Counted from the stretch's first letter, positions 37,781-48,448 are shown. The stretch: 64,000 bases of DNA from Lysobacter antibioticus (GCF_001442535.1 NZ_CP013141.1:2630588-2694587), one strand, 5' to 3'. Notes: generated by a model not told the origin, from the letters alone. Numbers and translations: made by a program.

Positions 37781-37804
37781 GGTCGCGGCTCGCGCCGCTC
37801 CTAC
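37781..37804 (-). repeat. GTAG-type REP palindrome (inverted)
   Basis: A perfect inverted REP, 77 bases beyond the previous one. The 185 bases from here to the pip start hold only its leader. Confidence 0.75.
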
Positions 37805-37989
37805 CCTTTGAAGCCCAGACCACGACGCCGCAACCACCACTCCCCGATCTCGCCCCTCGATGCAGATCGCGCCGCGATCCCCCGCCACGCCGTACCCGAT
37901 CGGTCAAAATTGCGGCGAACGCTTCACGACTGATGACGCGCACGGAACCCTGGCGCTATGCTCGGGCGATTCCCTGCAGGAGACCGTCC

Positions 37990-38943
37990 GTGCGCGAGCT
38001 GTATCCGGAAATCGAGCCTTACCGCACTCATCGCCTCGCGGTCGACGAGCTGCACGAGCTGCATATCGAGGAATGCGGCAATCCCGACGGCCTGCCGGTG
38101 ATCTTTCTGCACGGCGGCCCCGGCGCCGGCGTCTCGCCGTACCACCGCCGCTTCTTCGACCCCAAGCGCTATCGCATCGTGCTGTTCGACCAGCGCGGCT
38201 CCGGCCGATCCACGCCACACGCCGAACTGCGCGACAACACGACCTGGCATCTGGTCGCCGACATCGAAGCGATCCGCGAGCATTTCGGCATCGAGCGCTG
38301 GGTCGTATTCGGCGGTTCCTGGGGTTCGACCCTGGCGCTGGCCTATGCGCAGAGCCACCCCGAGCGTGCGCTCGGCCTGGTCTTGCGCGGCATCTTCCTC
38401 GGCAGCACCGGCGAGTTGCGCTGGTTCAACGAACTCGACGGCGGCGCGCGCTGGATTTTCCCGGAGCGCTGGACGCGCTATCTCGAGCATATTCCGCCGC
38501 AGGAACGCGACGACATGACCGAGGCCTATTGGCGCCGGCTCGACAGCGACGACGAGGCGGTGCGCCTGGCCGCGGCGCAGGCCTGGAGCTATTGGGAAGG
38601 CGGCAGCACCACGCTGGTCCACGACCCCGACGAGGTCGGCAACTTCGAGGAGCCGCATGCGGCGATCAGCGTCGCGCGCGCCGAGGCGCACTACTTCCGT
38701 AACCGGGTGTTTCTGGAACCGGACCAGTTGCTGCAGGGGGTGGCGCGCATCCGTCACATCCCCGCGACCATCGTGCACGGGCGCTACGACATCATCTGCC
38801 CGGTCAAGAGCGCCTACGACCTCGCCTGTGCCTGGCCCGAGGCCGATTTCCGCGTGGTCCTGGCCGGCCACAGCGCCGCCGATCCGGCGATCGTCGACGT
38901 GCTGGTGAGCGCGACCGACGCGCTGGCCGATCGCTACGGCTGA
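37990..38943 (+). CDS. pip: Proline iminopeptidase
   Basis: The 317-residue alpha/beta-hydrolase releases N-terminal proline from peptides in the cytoplasm. The family marks are clear: oxyanion-side HGGPGAG near 46-52, FDQRGSGRS near 76, the nucleophile elbow GGSWGS at about 107-112, and a late Asp/His pair (GRYDIICPV, AGHSA). The length fits prolyl aminopeptidases of family S33. The start is the GTG at 37990, with AGGAG six bases upstream; a longer ATG frame at 37933 lacks such a site. It converges with the IPP isomerase gene, stops about 40 bases apart. Confidence 0.92.
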   Translation: MRELYPEIEPYRTHRLAVDELHELHIEECGNPDGLPVIFLHGGPGAGVSPYHRRFFDPKRYRIVLFDQRGSGRSTPHAELRDNTTWHLVADIEAIREHFGIERWVVFGGSWGSTLALAYAQSHPERALGLVLRGIFLGSTGELRWFNELDGGARWIFPERWTRYLEHIPPQERDDMTEAYWRRLDSDDEAVRLAAAQAWSYWEGGSTTLVHDPDEVGNFEEPHAAISVARAEAHYFRNRVFLEPDQLLQGVARIRHIPATIVHGRYDIICPVKSAYDLACAWPEADFRVVLAGHSAADPAIVDVLVSATDALADRYG

Positions 38944-38982
38944 GGCCCGTCGGCGGCAAGCAGGACCGCAAAGCCGGCGGCG

Positions 38983-39522
38983 TTATCGCGTCGCCAGGCT
39001 TTGCCAGCGTTCGAACTCGGCGCGCCCGGTCTGCTCGGCGATATGGCGCAGCCAGCGGCTGAACTCCTGCGGTTGTCCGGCCAATGCATCCCACAGTTCC
39101 GGCAGGGGCTTCCAGGCCCAGTCGGAAGCTTCCGCGGGGTCGGGCTGCGGCCGGCCGTCGTAGCGGCCGACAAAGACGTGGTCGTACTCGTGTTCGACCA
39201 GGCCGTCGGAGACGTCGAGACGGTAGGTGATGCGGGCCACGTGCCTGAGCTCGCACTCGAAACCCATCTCCTCGCGCAGGCGGCGCCGTGCTGCGGCATC
39301 GGTGGCCTCGCCTTCGCGCGGATGGCCGCAACAGCTGTTGCTCCACAAACCGCCGGAGTGGTATTTGCCGTCGGCGCGACGCTGCAGCAGCCAGCGCCCC
39401 TGGGCATCGAACACGAACACCGAGAACGCGCGGTGCAGCAGCCCTTGCCGGTGCACCTGCATCTTCTCGCCGACGCCGATGGCCTGGTCTTGGTCGTCGA
39501 CCAGGATGAGCATCTCGTTCAT
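38983..39522 (-). CDS. idi: Isopentenyl-diphosphate delta-isomerase, type I
   Basis: The 179-residue Nudix-fold enzyme interconverts IPP and DMAPP for isoprenoid synthesis. It has the catalytic Cys in NSCCGHPREGE (about 63-73), metal-ligand His residues (VHRQGLLHRAFSVFVFD), the Nudix-like helix AARRRLREEMGFE and the catalytic Glu in EHEYDHVFVG. Type I Idi is not universal in MEP-pathway bacteria, so here it probably tunes carotenoid, quinone or carrier supply; that is inference. It follows a terminator of the upstream minus-strand gene and so is likely its own unit. Confidence 0.93.
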   Translation of the reverse strand: MNEMLILVDDQDQAIGVGEKMQVHRQGLLHRAFSVFVFDAQGRWLLQRRADGKYHSGGLWSNSCCGHPREGEATDAAARRRLREEMGFECELRHVARITYRLDVSDGLVEHEYDHVFVGRYDGRPQPDPAEASDWAWKPLPELWDALAGQPQEFSRWLRHIAEQTGRAEFERWQSLATR

Positions 39523-39679
39523 ATCGCTCTCGTTCGCTGCATGAGCGCGACTATGCCAGCCCCCGCGTTCGGGTACGTGCGCTCAATCACGGGCGGGGCA
39601 TGAAACCGGCCGAATCGGCACAGCGCGGCATCGTCGGGCACGGTCGCAGCGAGGTGCCTGCGGCGGGTTGCGGATCCGC

Positions 39680-39710
39680 AAAAACAAACGGCCCCGCCGA
39701 GGCGGGGCCG
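39680..39710 (-). terminator. Rho-independent terminator
   Basis: On the minus strand a perfect 10-bp stem (CGGCCCCGCC / GGCGGGGCCG, 2-base loop) is followed by TTTGTTTTT. It ends the transcript of the small secreted protein gene. Confidence 0.85.
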
Positions 39711-39737
39711 CTGCGTTCGGCCGATGTCGCGGCCGGC

Positions 39738-40079
39738 TTACTTGTCGATGCGGGCCGGGTCGCGGCTGGTCGAGCTGGCGCCCTTGTTGTCGGTGGTCGG
39801 GGCCGGCGGTTCGCCGCCTAAGTCGGCATCACCCAACTTTCCGTCGAGAAACGCTTGCTTGCACACACGTGCGAACAGATTGGCCGAATAGGGGTTAAAG
39901 CACTTGCGGTTGACGACTTGGTAGTCGCCGGTGGCGGGATTGACCGGCCTCCAGCAGTCCTGCGGCACGCCGATCTTGCAGAACAAGAACGGGTTGTTGC
40001 CGTAGTACGGAATGAACTCGTTGGCGAAGACGCTCGAGGACGCCATCAGCAACACGATCGACAGACAAAGCTTTTTCAT
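39738..40079 (-). CDS. Small secreted Cys-containing protein, unknown
   Basis: The 113-residue protein has a signal peptide (MKKLCLSIVLLMASSSVFA, cut near 19) and a mature part of about 94 residues. That has four Cys (FCKIG, DCWRP, KCFNP, RVCKQ), which could form two disulfides, an aromatic YYGNNPFLFC start and an acidic, Pro-rich tail. The ATG at 40079 has a strong AGGAGAGG ribosome site, and a good terminator follows the stop, so it is a real single-gene unit. I do not recognise the family. A longer frame upstream has no support. Confidence 0.8.
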   Translation of the reverse strand: MKKLCLSIVLLMASSSVFANEFIPYYGNNPFLFCKIGVPQDCWRPVNPATGDYQVVNRKCFNPYSANLFARVCKQAFLDGKLGDADLGGEPPAPTTDNKGASSTSRDPARIDK

Positions 40080-40605
40080 GAGACCTCTCCTTAGTGTGAA
40101 CTCGATTTCCTGTATTGCAGACCGGCGCGTCGCTCCCCTCGCCTGGATTCGCGGTCGAAACCCTCGAATCGGCCCCCGGGGCCCTACGCTTCCCCTTGCC
40201 GCCGCAGCCTTCACGGCTTGAGCTTCGAGGCGAAGACTAGCCGATGAGCCTGGGCCAGGCAAAGGCCGGCCCCTGCAAAGATTATCGCCGAGCCCTGTCG
40301 CAAGGGCCACGACGGCCCGGCTGGCAGGGGCGGATCTCCTGGCACCCCGTCGCCGGGCCGCACCGAATACCACCATCCGGCCACTCCGCGCCGGCAGCGG
40401 GCCCGATCCCGCCCAAACACCCGAAACCCGTGGGTCGGCCAGCCGGCCCGAACGCTCGCAGGCGGCGACTTATGTGGACGAATACGGCGGCTCTGGTCCG
40501 GACCGGTCAGGCCTCGCGGCCGCGGCAGGATGAATGAGGGGCGGCGCCACCGCACCGGCGGGGGCCGACGGGTCGTCGCGACGGCTCCTCGGGTAAAAAC
40601 CCGGG

Positions 40606-40633
40606 CAACAAAAAACCCCGCCGGGGCGGGGTT
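40606..40633 (-). terminator. Rho-independent terminator of tRNA-Leu
   Basis: On the minus strand a 9-bp stem (AACCCCGCC / GGCGGGGTT, loop CC) is followed by more Ts and TGTTG. It lies about 46 bases after the tRNA 3' end. Confidence 0.85.
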
Positions 40634-40679
40634 CTTCGTTGGATCGTCGCATCGGTGCCGACTGCGATGATCGATGTAG

Positions 40680-40764
<85 letters not shown>

Positions 40765-40797
40765 CTGCCGCAACACGTTCAGTACTGCGGGGCGCGT

Positions 40798-40826
40798 ATG
40801 TTGCGTTGCGGCGGGTCGGCTGTCAA
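40798..40826 (-). promoter_or_regulatory. Candidate sigma-70 promoter for tRNA-Leu
   Basis: On the minus strand a perfect TTGACA (40821-40826) is followed by 17 bases and CAACAT (40798-40803), a weak -10. The start of transcription would be about 25 bases before the tRNA. The rest of 40827-41170 shows no gene. Confidence 0.5.
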
Positions 40827-41170
40827 CGGTTTTGTCACAACTTATTTCAACCAGCATTTAAGGCAAGGTCGGGAAGGCCGCGCCCGAGCCATCGCGCTCG
40901 CGAGGACTGCAGCGCAAGGCCCGCGCCATCCGCGCGGCGACGAAGTCGCTCCGCCGCGAGCCCCGGCGAACGGCGCTGAACGCTCCGCTTGCTGTGCTCC
41001 ATTGCCGATGCCCGGTTCCATCCGATCCAGCCGCGTTGGGACCGCGCAGCGGCGCTGCATGGCCGCGCCTGCGGCTTGATGCCCCCTCGCCGCCGGGCTA
41101 AGGTCCGCGAACATCCTGAACCGCGGGCGGCGCATCGTGCGTCGCCCGTTCTTGCTTTGGAGATCCACCC

Positions 41171-41608
41171 ATGAACCCGAACCACCTGCCCCATCCCTCC
41201 GGGCTACCTCCTCCGCTGACCCTGTCGCGCCTGGACTGCGACCGGCTCGAAGCCCTGCTGGAACAGCCGATCGCCGCCGCCCTCGACACCCGCGGCCTGC
41301 GCCGCGAACTCGACCGCGCCGACCTCGTCGAACCGGCGCAGATGCCGGCCGACATCATCACCATGAATTCGGTGATCCGCTTCGTCGACGAGAGCAACGG
41401 CGAAGAACGCGAAGTCACCCTGGTGTATCCGCGCGACGCCGACGGCAGCTTCGAGCGCATCTCGATCCTGGCGCCGATCGGCACCGCCCTGCTCGGCCTG
41501 TCGGTCGGTGCCCGCATCGATTGGCCCCTGCCCGGCGGCCGCAGCGCACGACTGCGCGTGCTCGCCCTGCGCTACCAGCCCGAAGCCGCGGGCGATCTGC
41601 ACCGCTGA
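41171..41608 (+). CDS. rnk: Rnk-type regulator (GreA/GreB family, C-terminal domain)
   Basis: The 145-residue protein has a short N-terminal coiled segment (SRLDCDRLEALLEQPIAAAL) and a Gre C-terminal FKBP-like domain: LVEPAQMPADIITMNSVIRF, REVTLVYPRDAD, ISILAPIGTALLGLSVGARIDWPLP. This is the layout of Rnk, which binds RNA polymerase near the secondary channel and was named as a regulator of nucleoside diphosphate kinase. The start ATG at 41171 has GGAG nearby. It is monocistronic; REPs fill the 358 bases that follow. Confidence 0.88.
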   Translation: MNPNHLPHPSGLPPPLTLSRLDCDRLEALLEQPIAAALDTRGLRRELDRADLVEPAQMPADIITMNSVIRFVDESNGEEREVTLVYPRDADGSFERISILAPIGTALLGLSVGARIDWPLPGGRSARLRVLALRYQPEAAGDLHR

Positions 41609-41760
41609 GCGGGGCCTCAGGAGCAGCGCCCACAAGGATTTGCTGCGGTCGTCCATCGTCGCTGCGATACCGCGGCAACTTGCGATCCATCGGCGGCCGG
41701 CAGGACGCCGGCCGCGAGGGCGACGGTCCTCGACAGGTTCGCGGCGATCTGAAACCCCGC

Positions 41761-41784
41761 GGTCGCGGCTTGCGCCGCTCCTAC
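41761..41784 (-). repeat. GTAG-type REP palindrome (inverted)
   Basis: An intact inverted REP. The bases before it (GGCGATCTGAAACC) match those before the REP at 41927, so an older copy of the same spacer is present upstream. Confidence 0.72.
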
Positions 41785-41806
41785 CCAGGAGCGGCGTCGC
41801 AAAGGG

Positions 41807-41950
41807 GTAGGAGCGGCGCGAGCCGCGACCGCGACACCGCAGCGACGGCGAGCTATCAACGACAGGCAGAAAAACGGCTACGTGAACGGCGGCCGTCGTT
41901 GCATACGCGGCGGCCTGAAACCACGCGGTCGCGGCTTGCGCCGCTCCTGC
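41807..41950. repeat. REPIN: forward and inverted GTAG REPs around a 96-bp spacer
   Basis: A forward REP at 41807-41830 and an inverted REP at 41927-41950 enclose 96 bases. It lies between rnk and the histidine kinase stop, which are convergent. Confidence 0.78.
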
Positions 41951-41966
41951 CCTGCACCGCGCCGGC

Positions 41967-43361
41967 TCAGACGGCGCAGGACGCCGGCGCAGCGAGGCTG
42001 AAGCCCACCGTCGTCGCGCCCTCTTCGCTGTTGGCGAATACTTCCCCGCCGTGCAGGACCGCAATCGCCTTGACGATCGACAGGCCCAGGCCGTGGTGGC
42101 GTTCGCCGCGGTGTTCGCGCGCGGCGTCGACGCGATAGAAACGATCGAACATGCGCACCAGATGCTCGGAGGCCACCGAGGAGCCCTGGTTGCGCACCGC
42201 GACGCGGGCGCCTTCGCCGCCGTTGCCGAGCTCGACCACGATCTCCGAGCCCGGGGTCGCGTGCTGCACGGCGTTATGCAGCAGGTTGGTCATGGCGCGG
42301 CGGAACAGCGCGGTGTCGATCCAGGCGTCGGCGGTGCCGTCGATGCGCAGGCGCATACCGGCTTCTTCCAGCAGATATTCGAGGAACTCGCCGGTCTTGG
42401 CGACTTCGTCGGCGAGCGCCACGCAGACCCGGTCCAGGGCGATATCGCCCTGGTCGGCGCGCGACAGGAACAGCATGTCGTTGACGATGCAGCGCATGCG
42501 TTCGAGTTCTTCCAGGTTCGACTGCAGCACGTCCTCGAGCTGGGCGGCTTCGCGCGGGCGCGACAGCGCTACCTGGGTCTGGCCCATCAGATTGGTCAGC
42601 GGCGTGCGCAACTCGTGGGCGACGTCGGCGTTGAACGCGTCCAGGCGCGTGTAGGCGCCTTCGAGCCGGTCGAGGGCGCCATTGAAGGCGCCGGTCAGAT
42701 GGCCGAGCTCGGGCGGCAACTGCGCCGGCTGCAGACGTTGCGAAAGGTTGCTCGGGCTCAGCGCCTGCGCCTGGCTCGACAAACGCTGCAAGGGCCGCAG
42801 GCCGACCCGCGCGATCCAGTGGCCGAGCAAGGCCACCACGGCGGTGCCGACCACGCCGAGCACCACCAGCGCCAGCACGAACGAGCGCAAGGCCGACACG
42901 TAAGGCCAGGAATCGATGCCGATCCACAGCCGCACCGCCGGCCGTTCGCCATGCGCGGGAATCAATTCGTTGAGGGTGCGGTACGGCGCCGAGTGGCCGC
43001 CCAGCCACAGGCGGCCCATGCCGTGGTCGCCCTTGCGCGGCACGTCCACCTCCGGCTCGCCGCTGCCGATGCGGAAACCGGCATCGCCGCTCCAGGCCCA
43101 GATGCGGATGCTGCGATCGCTGGAGGTCAGGTTCTCGACCTTATCCTGCACCTTGTACCAACGCGCGCGATTGTCGCACATGGCGACGCTGCCGGCGACC
43201 GAACGCAGCTTGGTCTCCAGCTCGGCGCGCTGGTAACGCACGATCTGGTTTTCCAGCACCTGGTACAGGGTGACGCCGACCAGGGTGAACACCAACAGCG
43301 CGGCAAGCGCGAACATCGCCGCCAGGCGCTGGGCGATGGAGATGTCGCTGAAAGGCCTCAT
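41967..43361 (-). CDS. Heavy-metal-type sensor histidine kinase (CusS-like)
   Basis: The 464-residue kinase has membrane helices at about 13-35 and 160-185 with a 125-residue periplasmic sensor between them, then HAMP, HisKA with the H-box [11 protein letters not shown] near 247, and HATPase_c with NLLHNAVQH (N box) and [10 protein letters not shown] (G2). The G1 box reads [23 protein letters not shown], without the usual DxGxG; CusS-type kinases show a similar NPG form, so this supports the metal-sensor subgroup rather than loss of function. It overlaps the regulator gene as ATGA and is last in the RND operon. Confidence 0.9.
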   Translation of the reverse strand: MRPFSDISIAQRLAAMFALAALLVFTLVGVTLYQVLENQIVRYQRAELETKLRSVAGSVAMCDNRARWYKVQDKVENLTSSDRSIRIWAWSGDAGFRIGSGEPEVDVPRKGDHGMGRLWLGGHSAPYRTLNELIPAHGERPAVRLWIGIDSWPYVSALRSFVLALVVLGVVGTAVVALLGHWIARVGLRPLQRLSSQAQALSPSNLSQRLQPAQLPPELGHLTGAFNGALDRLEGAYTRLDAFNADVAHELRTPLTNLMGQTQVALSRPREAAQLEDVLQSNLEELERMRCIVNDMLFLSRADQGDIALDRVCVALADEVAKTGEFLEYLLEEAGMRLRIDGTADAWIDTALFRRAMTNLLHNAVQHATPGSEIVVELGNGGEGARVAVRNQGSSVASEHLVRMFDRFYRVDAAREHRGERHHGLGLSIVKAIAVLHGGEVFANSEEGATTVGFSLAAPASCAV

Positions 43362-44074
43362 GCCGATGCCCGCCCCGGCGGCGACGGTCCTTCGCCCTGC
43401 TCGCCCTCGCGCGCCTCCAGCACGTAGCCCATGCCGCGCACGGTGTGCAGCAACTTGTCGCGGAAGGGGCCGTCGATCTTGGTGCGAAGGCGCTTGATCG
43501 CGACCTCGACCACGTTGGTGTGGCTGTCGAAATTGATGTCCCAGACCTGCGCGGCAATCACCGTCTTCGACAGGATCTGGCCGCGGCGCTGCGCCAGCAG
43601 GGCCAGCAAGGCGAATTCCTTGCCGGTCAGGTCGAGGCGGCAGCCGTCGCGATGAGCGCGGCGCGCGATCAGGTTGATCGACAGATCGCCGATCTGCAGC
43701 TCGGTCGGCTCCTGCTGACGGCCGCGCCGCACCAGCGCCTGCAGGCGCGCCAACAACTCGATGAAAGAGAACGGCTTGACCAGGTAATCGTCGGCGCCGG
43801 CGCCGAGACCGTGGACGCGGTCGTCGATGCGGTCGCGCGCGGTCAGCATGATCACCGGCGTCTGCTTGCGCGTGCGCAGCTCGCGCAGCACCGCGAAGCC
43901 GTCCATGCCGGGCAGCATCACATCGAGCACGATCACGTCGTAATCGAGCTCGCGCGCCAGGTGCAGGCCGGACACTCCGTCGCGGGCGACGTCGACCGCC
44001 CAGCCCTGCTCGGCCAGGCCGTCGCGCAGGTAATCGGCGGTCTTGACTTCGTCTTCGACGATCAGCAGCTTCAT
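43358..44074 (-). CDS. OmpR-family response regulator (CusR/CopR-like)
   Basis: The 238-residue protein has a receiver domain (acidic pocket IVEDE, phosphoacceptor in [11 protein letters not shown] at Asp 51, Thr in MLTARD, Lys in LVKPFSF) and a winged-helix DNA-binding domain from about 130 ([24 protein letters not shown] ... [13 protein letters not shown]). The sequence is closest in feel to copper/heavy-metal regulators. It is coupled to its kinase and follows the RND pump gene by 49 bases, so it likely controls its own operon from the region beyond 48448. Confidence 0.92.
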   Translation of the reverse strand: MKLLIVEDEVKTADYLRDGLAEQGWAVDVARDGVSGLHLARELDYDVIVLDVMLPGMDGFAVLRELRTRKQTPVIMLTARDRIDDRVHGLGAGADDYLVKPFSFIELLARLQALVRRGRQQEPTELQIGDLSINLIARRAHRDGCRLDLTGKEFALLALLAQRRGQILSKTVIAAQVWDINFDSHTNVVEVAIKRLRTKIDGPFRDKLLHTVRGMGYVLEAREGEQGEGPSPPGRASA

Positions 44075-44123
44075 CGCGACACCGAGCTTGCGGGCAGTAC
44101 CTGGGCCGACATCGTACCGCCGC

Positions 44124-47100
44124 TCAGGCCGTCGCCGCTGCGGCCGGGTCGGCCGGCCCAGGCGAGGCCGCCTGCGCCGCCTCGCGGCGACGGCGCAGGA
44201 ACAGCCGGTCCAGCGCCAGATAGATCACCGGCGTGCTGTACAGGGTCAGGACCTGGCTGATCAACAGGCCGCCGACCACCGCCACGCCGAGCGGCTGGCG
44301 CAGCTCCGCGCCGGTGCCGAAGCCGATCATCAGCGGGATCGCGCCGAGCAAGGCCGCCAGGGTGGTCATCATGATCGGGCGGAACCGGGTCAGGCAGGCC
44401 TCGTGGATCGCCGCGGTCGGCGACAGGCCGCGCCGGCGTTGCGCATCCAGGGCGAAGTCGACCAGCAAAATGCCGTTCTTCTTGACGATGCCGATCAGCA
44501 ACACGATGCCGATCAGGGCCATGATCGAGAAATCCAGGCGCCACACCCATAGCAGCAAGACCGCGCCGATGCCGGCCGACGGCAGGGTCGACAGGATCGT
44601 CAGCGGGTGGACGAAGCTCTCGTAGAGCACGCCGAGGATGATGTAGACCGCGAGCAAGGCGGCCAGGATCAGCAACGGCTGGGTCGCCAGCGAGTCCTGG
44701 AAGGCCTGCGCCGAGCCCTGGAAATTGCCGCTGACGCTGCTCGGCACGCCGATCTCGGCGCGGGCCCGCTCGAGCGCGGCGACCGCATCGCCGAGAGCGA
44801 CGCCGGTGGCGAGGTTGAAGGAGATGTTGACCGCCGGCGACAGGCCGTTGTGGCTGATCGACAAGGGCCCGTTGCCGGGCGGCTCGACCCGCGCCACCGC
44901 CGACAGCGGCACCATCTCGCCGGTGGTGGCCGAACGCAGATGGAAGTAAGCCAGGCTGTCGATGCTGTCGCGCATGCGCGGGTCGATTTCGAGGATCACC
45001 CGGTATTGGTTGGTCTCGGTCTGGAATTCGTTGATCTGGCGCTGGCCGTAGGCGTCGTACAGCGCGTTGTCGATATCCTGGGCGCTGAGGCCGAAACGCG
45101 CCGCGGCGGTGCGGTCGATCGCCAGACGCACGATGCTGGCGCCGATCTTCTGGTCGTTGGACACATCGCGCAGCTCCGGCAGCGCCGCCAGGCGCTGGGT
45201 CAGGCGGTCGGCCCACTGTCCCAGTTCGGCGCTGTCGGCGCCGCGCAGGGCGTACAGGTACTGAGTGCGCGAGGGCCCGGCGCCGATGTTGATGTCCTGC
45301 GCCGAACGCATGAAGATCGTGATGCCCGGCACCTGCGACAGCTTGCTGCGCATGCGGTCGATGAACTCGTCGGCGGACACGTCGCGGTCGCCGCGGTCCT
45401 TGAGCACGAACCAGAACCGGCCGTTGGACATGGTCGAGCTGCCGGCGGTGGCGCCGACCGAATGGCCCCAGCTCTGCAAGGCCGGGTCCTGCGCGGCGAG
45501 CTGCGCCAGTTGCTTGTGCTTGGCGACCATATCCTCGTAGGAAATGTCCTGCGCGGCCTCGGTGGTGGCGAACACGAAGGCGGTGTCCTGCGAGGGAAAG
45601 AAGCCTTTCGGGATCAGGGCATAGGAGGCGACCGCGATCGCCACGGTCAGGCCGAAACCGGCCAGCATCAGACGTTGATGGGCCAGCGCCCATTGCAGGC
45701 TGCGGTCGTAGCCGGCGAGCAACCGTCCCGACCAGGTGCCGGCGGCATCGGCATGGCCGGAGGACTTGCGCATGAAGCGCGAGGCCAGCATCGGCGCCAA
45801 GGTCAGCGAGGCCACGATCGAGATCAGGATCGCCACGGTCACGGTCAGCGCGAACTCGGCGAACAGGCGCCCGACCACGCCCCCCATGAACAACAAGGGG
45901 ATGAAGGCGGCGATCAGCGACACGCCGATGGTCACCACGGTGAAGCCGATCTCGCTGGCGCCCTGCAGCGCCGCCTGCAGCATCGGCATGCCGGCTTCGC
46001 GATGACGGTGAATGTTCTCGACCACGACGATGGCGTCGTCGACGACGAAACCCACCGCGATCACCAGCGCCACCAACGTGAGGTTGTTGAGAGTGAAACC
46101 CAGGGCGTACATCGCCGCGAACGTGGCCACCAGGGCCACCACCAGCACCGCGCCGACGATCAGGGTGGCGGAAAGTTCGCGCAGGAACAGGCCCATCACC
46201 ACGACCACCAGCAGCACGGTCAGGACCAGGGTCAGCTCGACGTCGTGCAACGAAGCGCGAATGGTGCGGGTGCGGTCGTTGAAGACTTCGACCTCGACGC
46301 TCGCCGGCAGATTGGCGCGCAACCGCGGCAGCGCTTCGAGCACCGCGTCGGTGGTCTTGATGATGTTGGCGCCGGGCTGGCGAAACACCACCAGCATCAC
46401 CCCGTCCTTGCCGTTCGGCCAGGCGCGCACGTAGTCGTTCTCGCCGCCGAAACTGATCCGGGCGACGTCGCCCAGGCGCACCGGCGCGCCGTTGCGGTAG
46501 GTCACCACCAGGCGCTCGTAGTCCTCGGCCTTGAACAACTGGTCGTTGGTTTCCAGGGTCGACATGCGCCGCGCGCCGACCACCGCGCCCTTGGCCTGGT
46601 TGACGCTGGCGCTCTGGGCGACGTTGCGCAGGTCCGCCAGGGTCAGGCCGATCGCGGCCAGACGCTCGGGCGCGGCCTGGATGCGCATGGCCGGCCGCAC
46701 CTGGCCGGCGATGAAGACCTCCGACACGCCGTCGACCTGACTCAGGCTGCGCGCGAAGCGGGTCTCGGCGATATCGCTGAGCTCGCTCAGCGGCATCAGC
46801 GGCGAGTGCATGCTCAGGATCAGGATCGGGCTGTCGGCGGGATTGATCTTGGTCCAGCGCGGCAGGCTCGGCATGTCGCGCGGCAGGCGCCCGGAGACGT
46901 TGTTGAGCGCCGCCTGCACTTCCTGGGCGGCGGTGTCGATGCTCTTGTCGAGCGCGAACTGCAAGGTGATGGAGGTGCTGCCCAGGGCGCTGGTCGAGGT
47001 CATCTCGCTGATGCCCGGCACCGAGGTCAGCTGCGTCTCCAGCGGCGTCGCCACCGCCGAGGCCATGGTCTCGGCGCTGGCGCCGGGCAGCGAGGCATCG

Positions 47101-47252
47101 ATGCGGATGGTCGGGAACTCGGCCTGCGGCAATGGCGCCACCGGCAGCCGCGGCAAGGCGAACAGGCCGAGCAACAGCACCGCCGCGGTCAGCAGCGTGG
47201 TCGCGACCGGATGGCGGACGAACCAGCCGGAGATCGAAACGCGACCGCTCAC
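44124..47252 (-). CDS. RND-family efflux pump, inner-membrane permease (MdtB/C-like)
   Basis: The 1,042-residue protein is an HAE1-type RND transporter: 12 membrane helices, two large periplasmic loops, the TM4 proton-relay pair in [20 protein letters not shown], and an N-terminus [19 protein letters not shown] as in MdtB and MdtC. It would export drugs or metabolites with proton force as a trimer. Although the two-component system beside it is of heavy-metal type, the pump itself lacks the Met-cluster look of CusA. The start is GTG at 47252, which overlaps the adaptor stop as GTGA. Only one permease is present, so a homotrimer is likely. No outer-membrane channel gene adjoins it. Confidence 0.92.
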   Translation of the reverse strand: MSGRVSISGWFVRHPVATTLLTAAVLLLGLFALPRLPVAPLPQAEFPTIRIDASLPGASAETMASAVATPLETQLTSVPGISEMTSTSALGSTSITLQFALDKSIDTAAQEVQAALNNVSGRLPRDMPSLPRWTKINPADSPILILSMHSPLMPLSELSDIAETRFARSLSQVDGVSEVFIAGQVRPAMRIQAAPERLAAIGLTLADLRNVAQSASVNQAKGAVVGARRMSTLETNDQLFKAEDYERLVVTYRNGAPVRLGDVARISFGGENDYVRAWPNGKDGVMLVVFRQPGANIIKTTDAVLEALPRLRANLPASVEVEVFNDRTRTIRASLHDVELTLVLTVLLVVVVMGLFLRELSATLIVGAVLVVALVATFAAMYALGFTLNNLTLVALVIAVGFVVDDAIVVVENIHRHREAGMPMLQAALQGASEIGFTVVTIGVSLIAAFIPLLFMGGVVGRLFAEFALTVTVAILISIVASLTLAPMLASRFMRKSSGHADAAGTWSGRLLAGYDRSLQWALAHQRLMLAGFGLTVAIAVASYALIPKGFFPSQDTAFVFATTEAAQDISYEDMVAKHKQLAQLAAQDPALQSWGHSVGATAGSSTMSNGRFWFVLKDRGDRDVSADEFIDRMRSKLSQVPGITIFMRSAQDINIGAGPSRTQYLYALRGADSAELGQWADRLTQRLAALPELRDVSNDQKIGASIVRLAIDRTAAARFGLSAQDIDNALYDAYGQRQINEFQTETNQYRVILEIDPRMRDSIDSLAYFHLRSATTGEMVPLSAVARVEPPGNGPLSISHNGLSPAVNISFNLATGVALGDAVAALERARAEIGVPSSVSGNFQGSAQAFQDSLATQPLLILAALLAVYIILGVLYESFVHPLTILSTLPSAGIGAVLLLWVWRLDFSIMALIGIVLLIGIVKKNGILLVDFALDAQRRRGLSPTAAIHEACLTRFRPIMMTTLAALLGAIPLMIGFGTGAELRQPLGVAVVGGLLISQVLTLYSTPVIYLALDRLFLRRRREAAQAASPGPADPAAAATA

Positions 47253-48448
47253 GGCGCCCCCGCCACGCGCGCCGCCACGGCGTTGCCCGGCGCGGCGCGT
47301 ACGCTCGGCGCGGTCGGCGCCACGGTCATGCCGGGCTTGAGTCGCGACTGGCCGTCGCGCACCACCACGTCGCCGGCCTGCAGGCCGCTGACCACGGCGA
47401 GTTTGTCGTCCTGGTACTCGATCCGCACCGGCACCAGCGCGACCTTGTTGCCGGCCTCGACGCGGTAGACGAAGCTGTCGTCGGCGCCGCGTTGCACCGC
47501 TTCGCTCGCGACCACGGTCGCGGCCGCGCTGGTGCCGGTGCGCACGCGCACGCTGACCAGTTGCCCGGGCCACAGGCGGTCCTGCGAATTCTTGAACACC
47601 GCGCGGATGCGCACCGTGCCGGTGGCGTCGTCGATCTGGTTGTCGATCACGCTCAACTCGCCTTGCGCCAACACCAGGCCGGCGTCGCGGTCGAGCGCCT
47701 GCACCTCGACCGCGCCGGCGGCCTGGGCCTGGCGCAGGCCCGGCAACTGGTCCTGCGGCAGGGTGAACATCACCGAGATCGGATCGACCTGCTGCACCGT
47801 GACCAGGCCGTCGTCGTCGCCGGCGCGCACGACATTGCCCGGATCGACGCGGCGCAGGCCGACGCGGCCGTCGATCGGCGACAAGATGCGGGTATGCGAC
47901 AACTGCACGCGAGTAGCGTCGATCGCCGCCTGGTTGGCCTGCGCGGTGGCCTGCAACTGCTGCACCGAGGCGGCCTGCTGCTCCAGCATCTGGCGCGCGA
48001 TCAACTGGCTGCCGGACAACTGGCGGAACCGGTCGAGGTCGGATTTCGCCGCGCGCAACTGCGCCGCATCGCGCGCCAGCGCGGCCTGGGCGCCGTCGAG
48101 ATTCGCGGCGATGCTGCGGTCGTCGATGCGCGCGAGCAACTGCCCGCGCTTGACCTGCTGGCCTTCGCGGAACAGCACCTGGGTCAGCACGCCATCGACC
48201 TGCGGGCGCAGCACCGTGCTCTGCAGGGAGGTCACCGTGCCGATGGTCTCCTGCCAATGCGGCACGTCGCGGCGCTCGACCCGCATCGTCGTCACCGGTA
48301 CCGGCGGCGGTGGCGCCGGCGGCGGCGCGCCGCGGCTGCCGAAAGCGCCCCAGACCAGCCCTCCGGCGACCACCGCGAGCGATGCGGCAGCGGCGAAAAC
48401 GGTCTTGCGGGCGCGGGGCGAAAGCGTGGAGACGGGCGTGGGCGACAT
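47249..48448 (-). CDS. RND efflux periplasmic adaptor (membrane fusion protein)
   Basis: The 399-residue adaptor has one N-terminal membrane anchor (about 16-35), a Pro-rich linker, then the usual hairpin plan: lipoyl half QVDGVLTQVLFREGQQVKRGQLLARID near 85, a coiled coil (LDGAQAALARDAAQLRAAKSDL ... IDATRVQ), the second lipoyl half (ILSPIDGRVGLRRVDPGNVV), a beta-barrel and a membrane-proximal domain. It is MdtA-like and links the pump to an outer-membrane channel encoded elsewhere. First gene of the four-gene operon; its promoter must lie in 48449-48749. Confidence 0.92.
   Translation of the reverse strand: MSPTPVSTLSPRARKTVFAAAASLAVVAGGLVWGAFGSRGAPPPAPPPPVPVTTMRVERRDVPHWQETIGTVTSLQSTVLRPQVDGVLTQVLFREGQQVKRGQLLARIDDRSIAANLDGAQAALARDAAQLRAAKSDLDRFRQLSGSQLIARQMLEQQAASVQQLQATAQANQAAIDATRVQLSHTRILSPIDGRVGLRRVDPGNVVRAGDDDGLVTVQQVDPISVMFTLPQDQLPGLRQAQAAGAVEVQALDRDAGLVLAQGELSVIDNQIDDATGTVRIRAVFKNSQDRLWPGQLVSVRVRTGTSAAATVVASEAVQRGADDSFVYRVEAGNKVALVPVRIEYQDDKLAVVSGLQAGDVVVRDGQSRLKPGMTVAPTAPSVRAAPGNAVAARVAGAP

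Noticed and set aside
44124..48257. One 1,377-residue pump protein starting upstream at 48257
   Set aside because: The first 335 codons are out of frame with the adaptor gene and Arg-rich; the GTG at 47252 gives the exact N-terminus expected of MdtB/C-like pumps.
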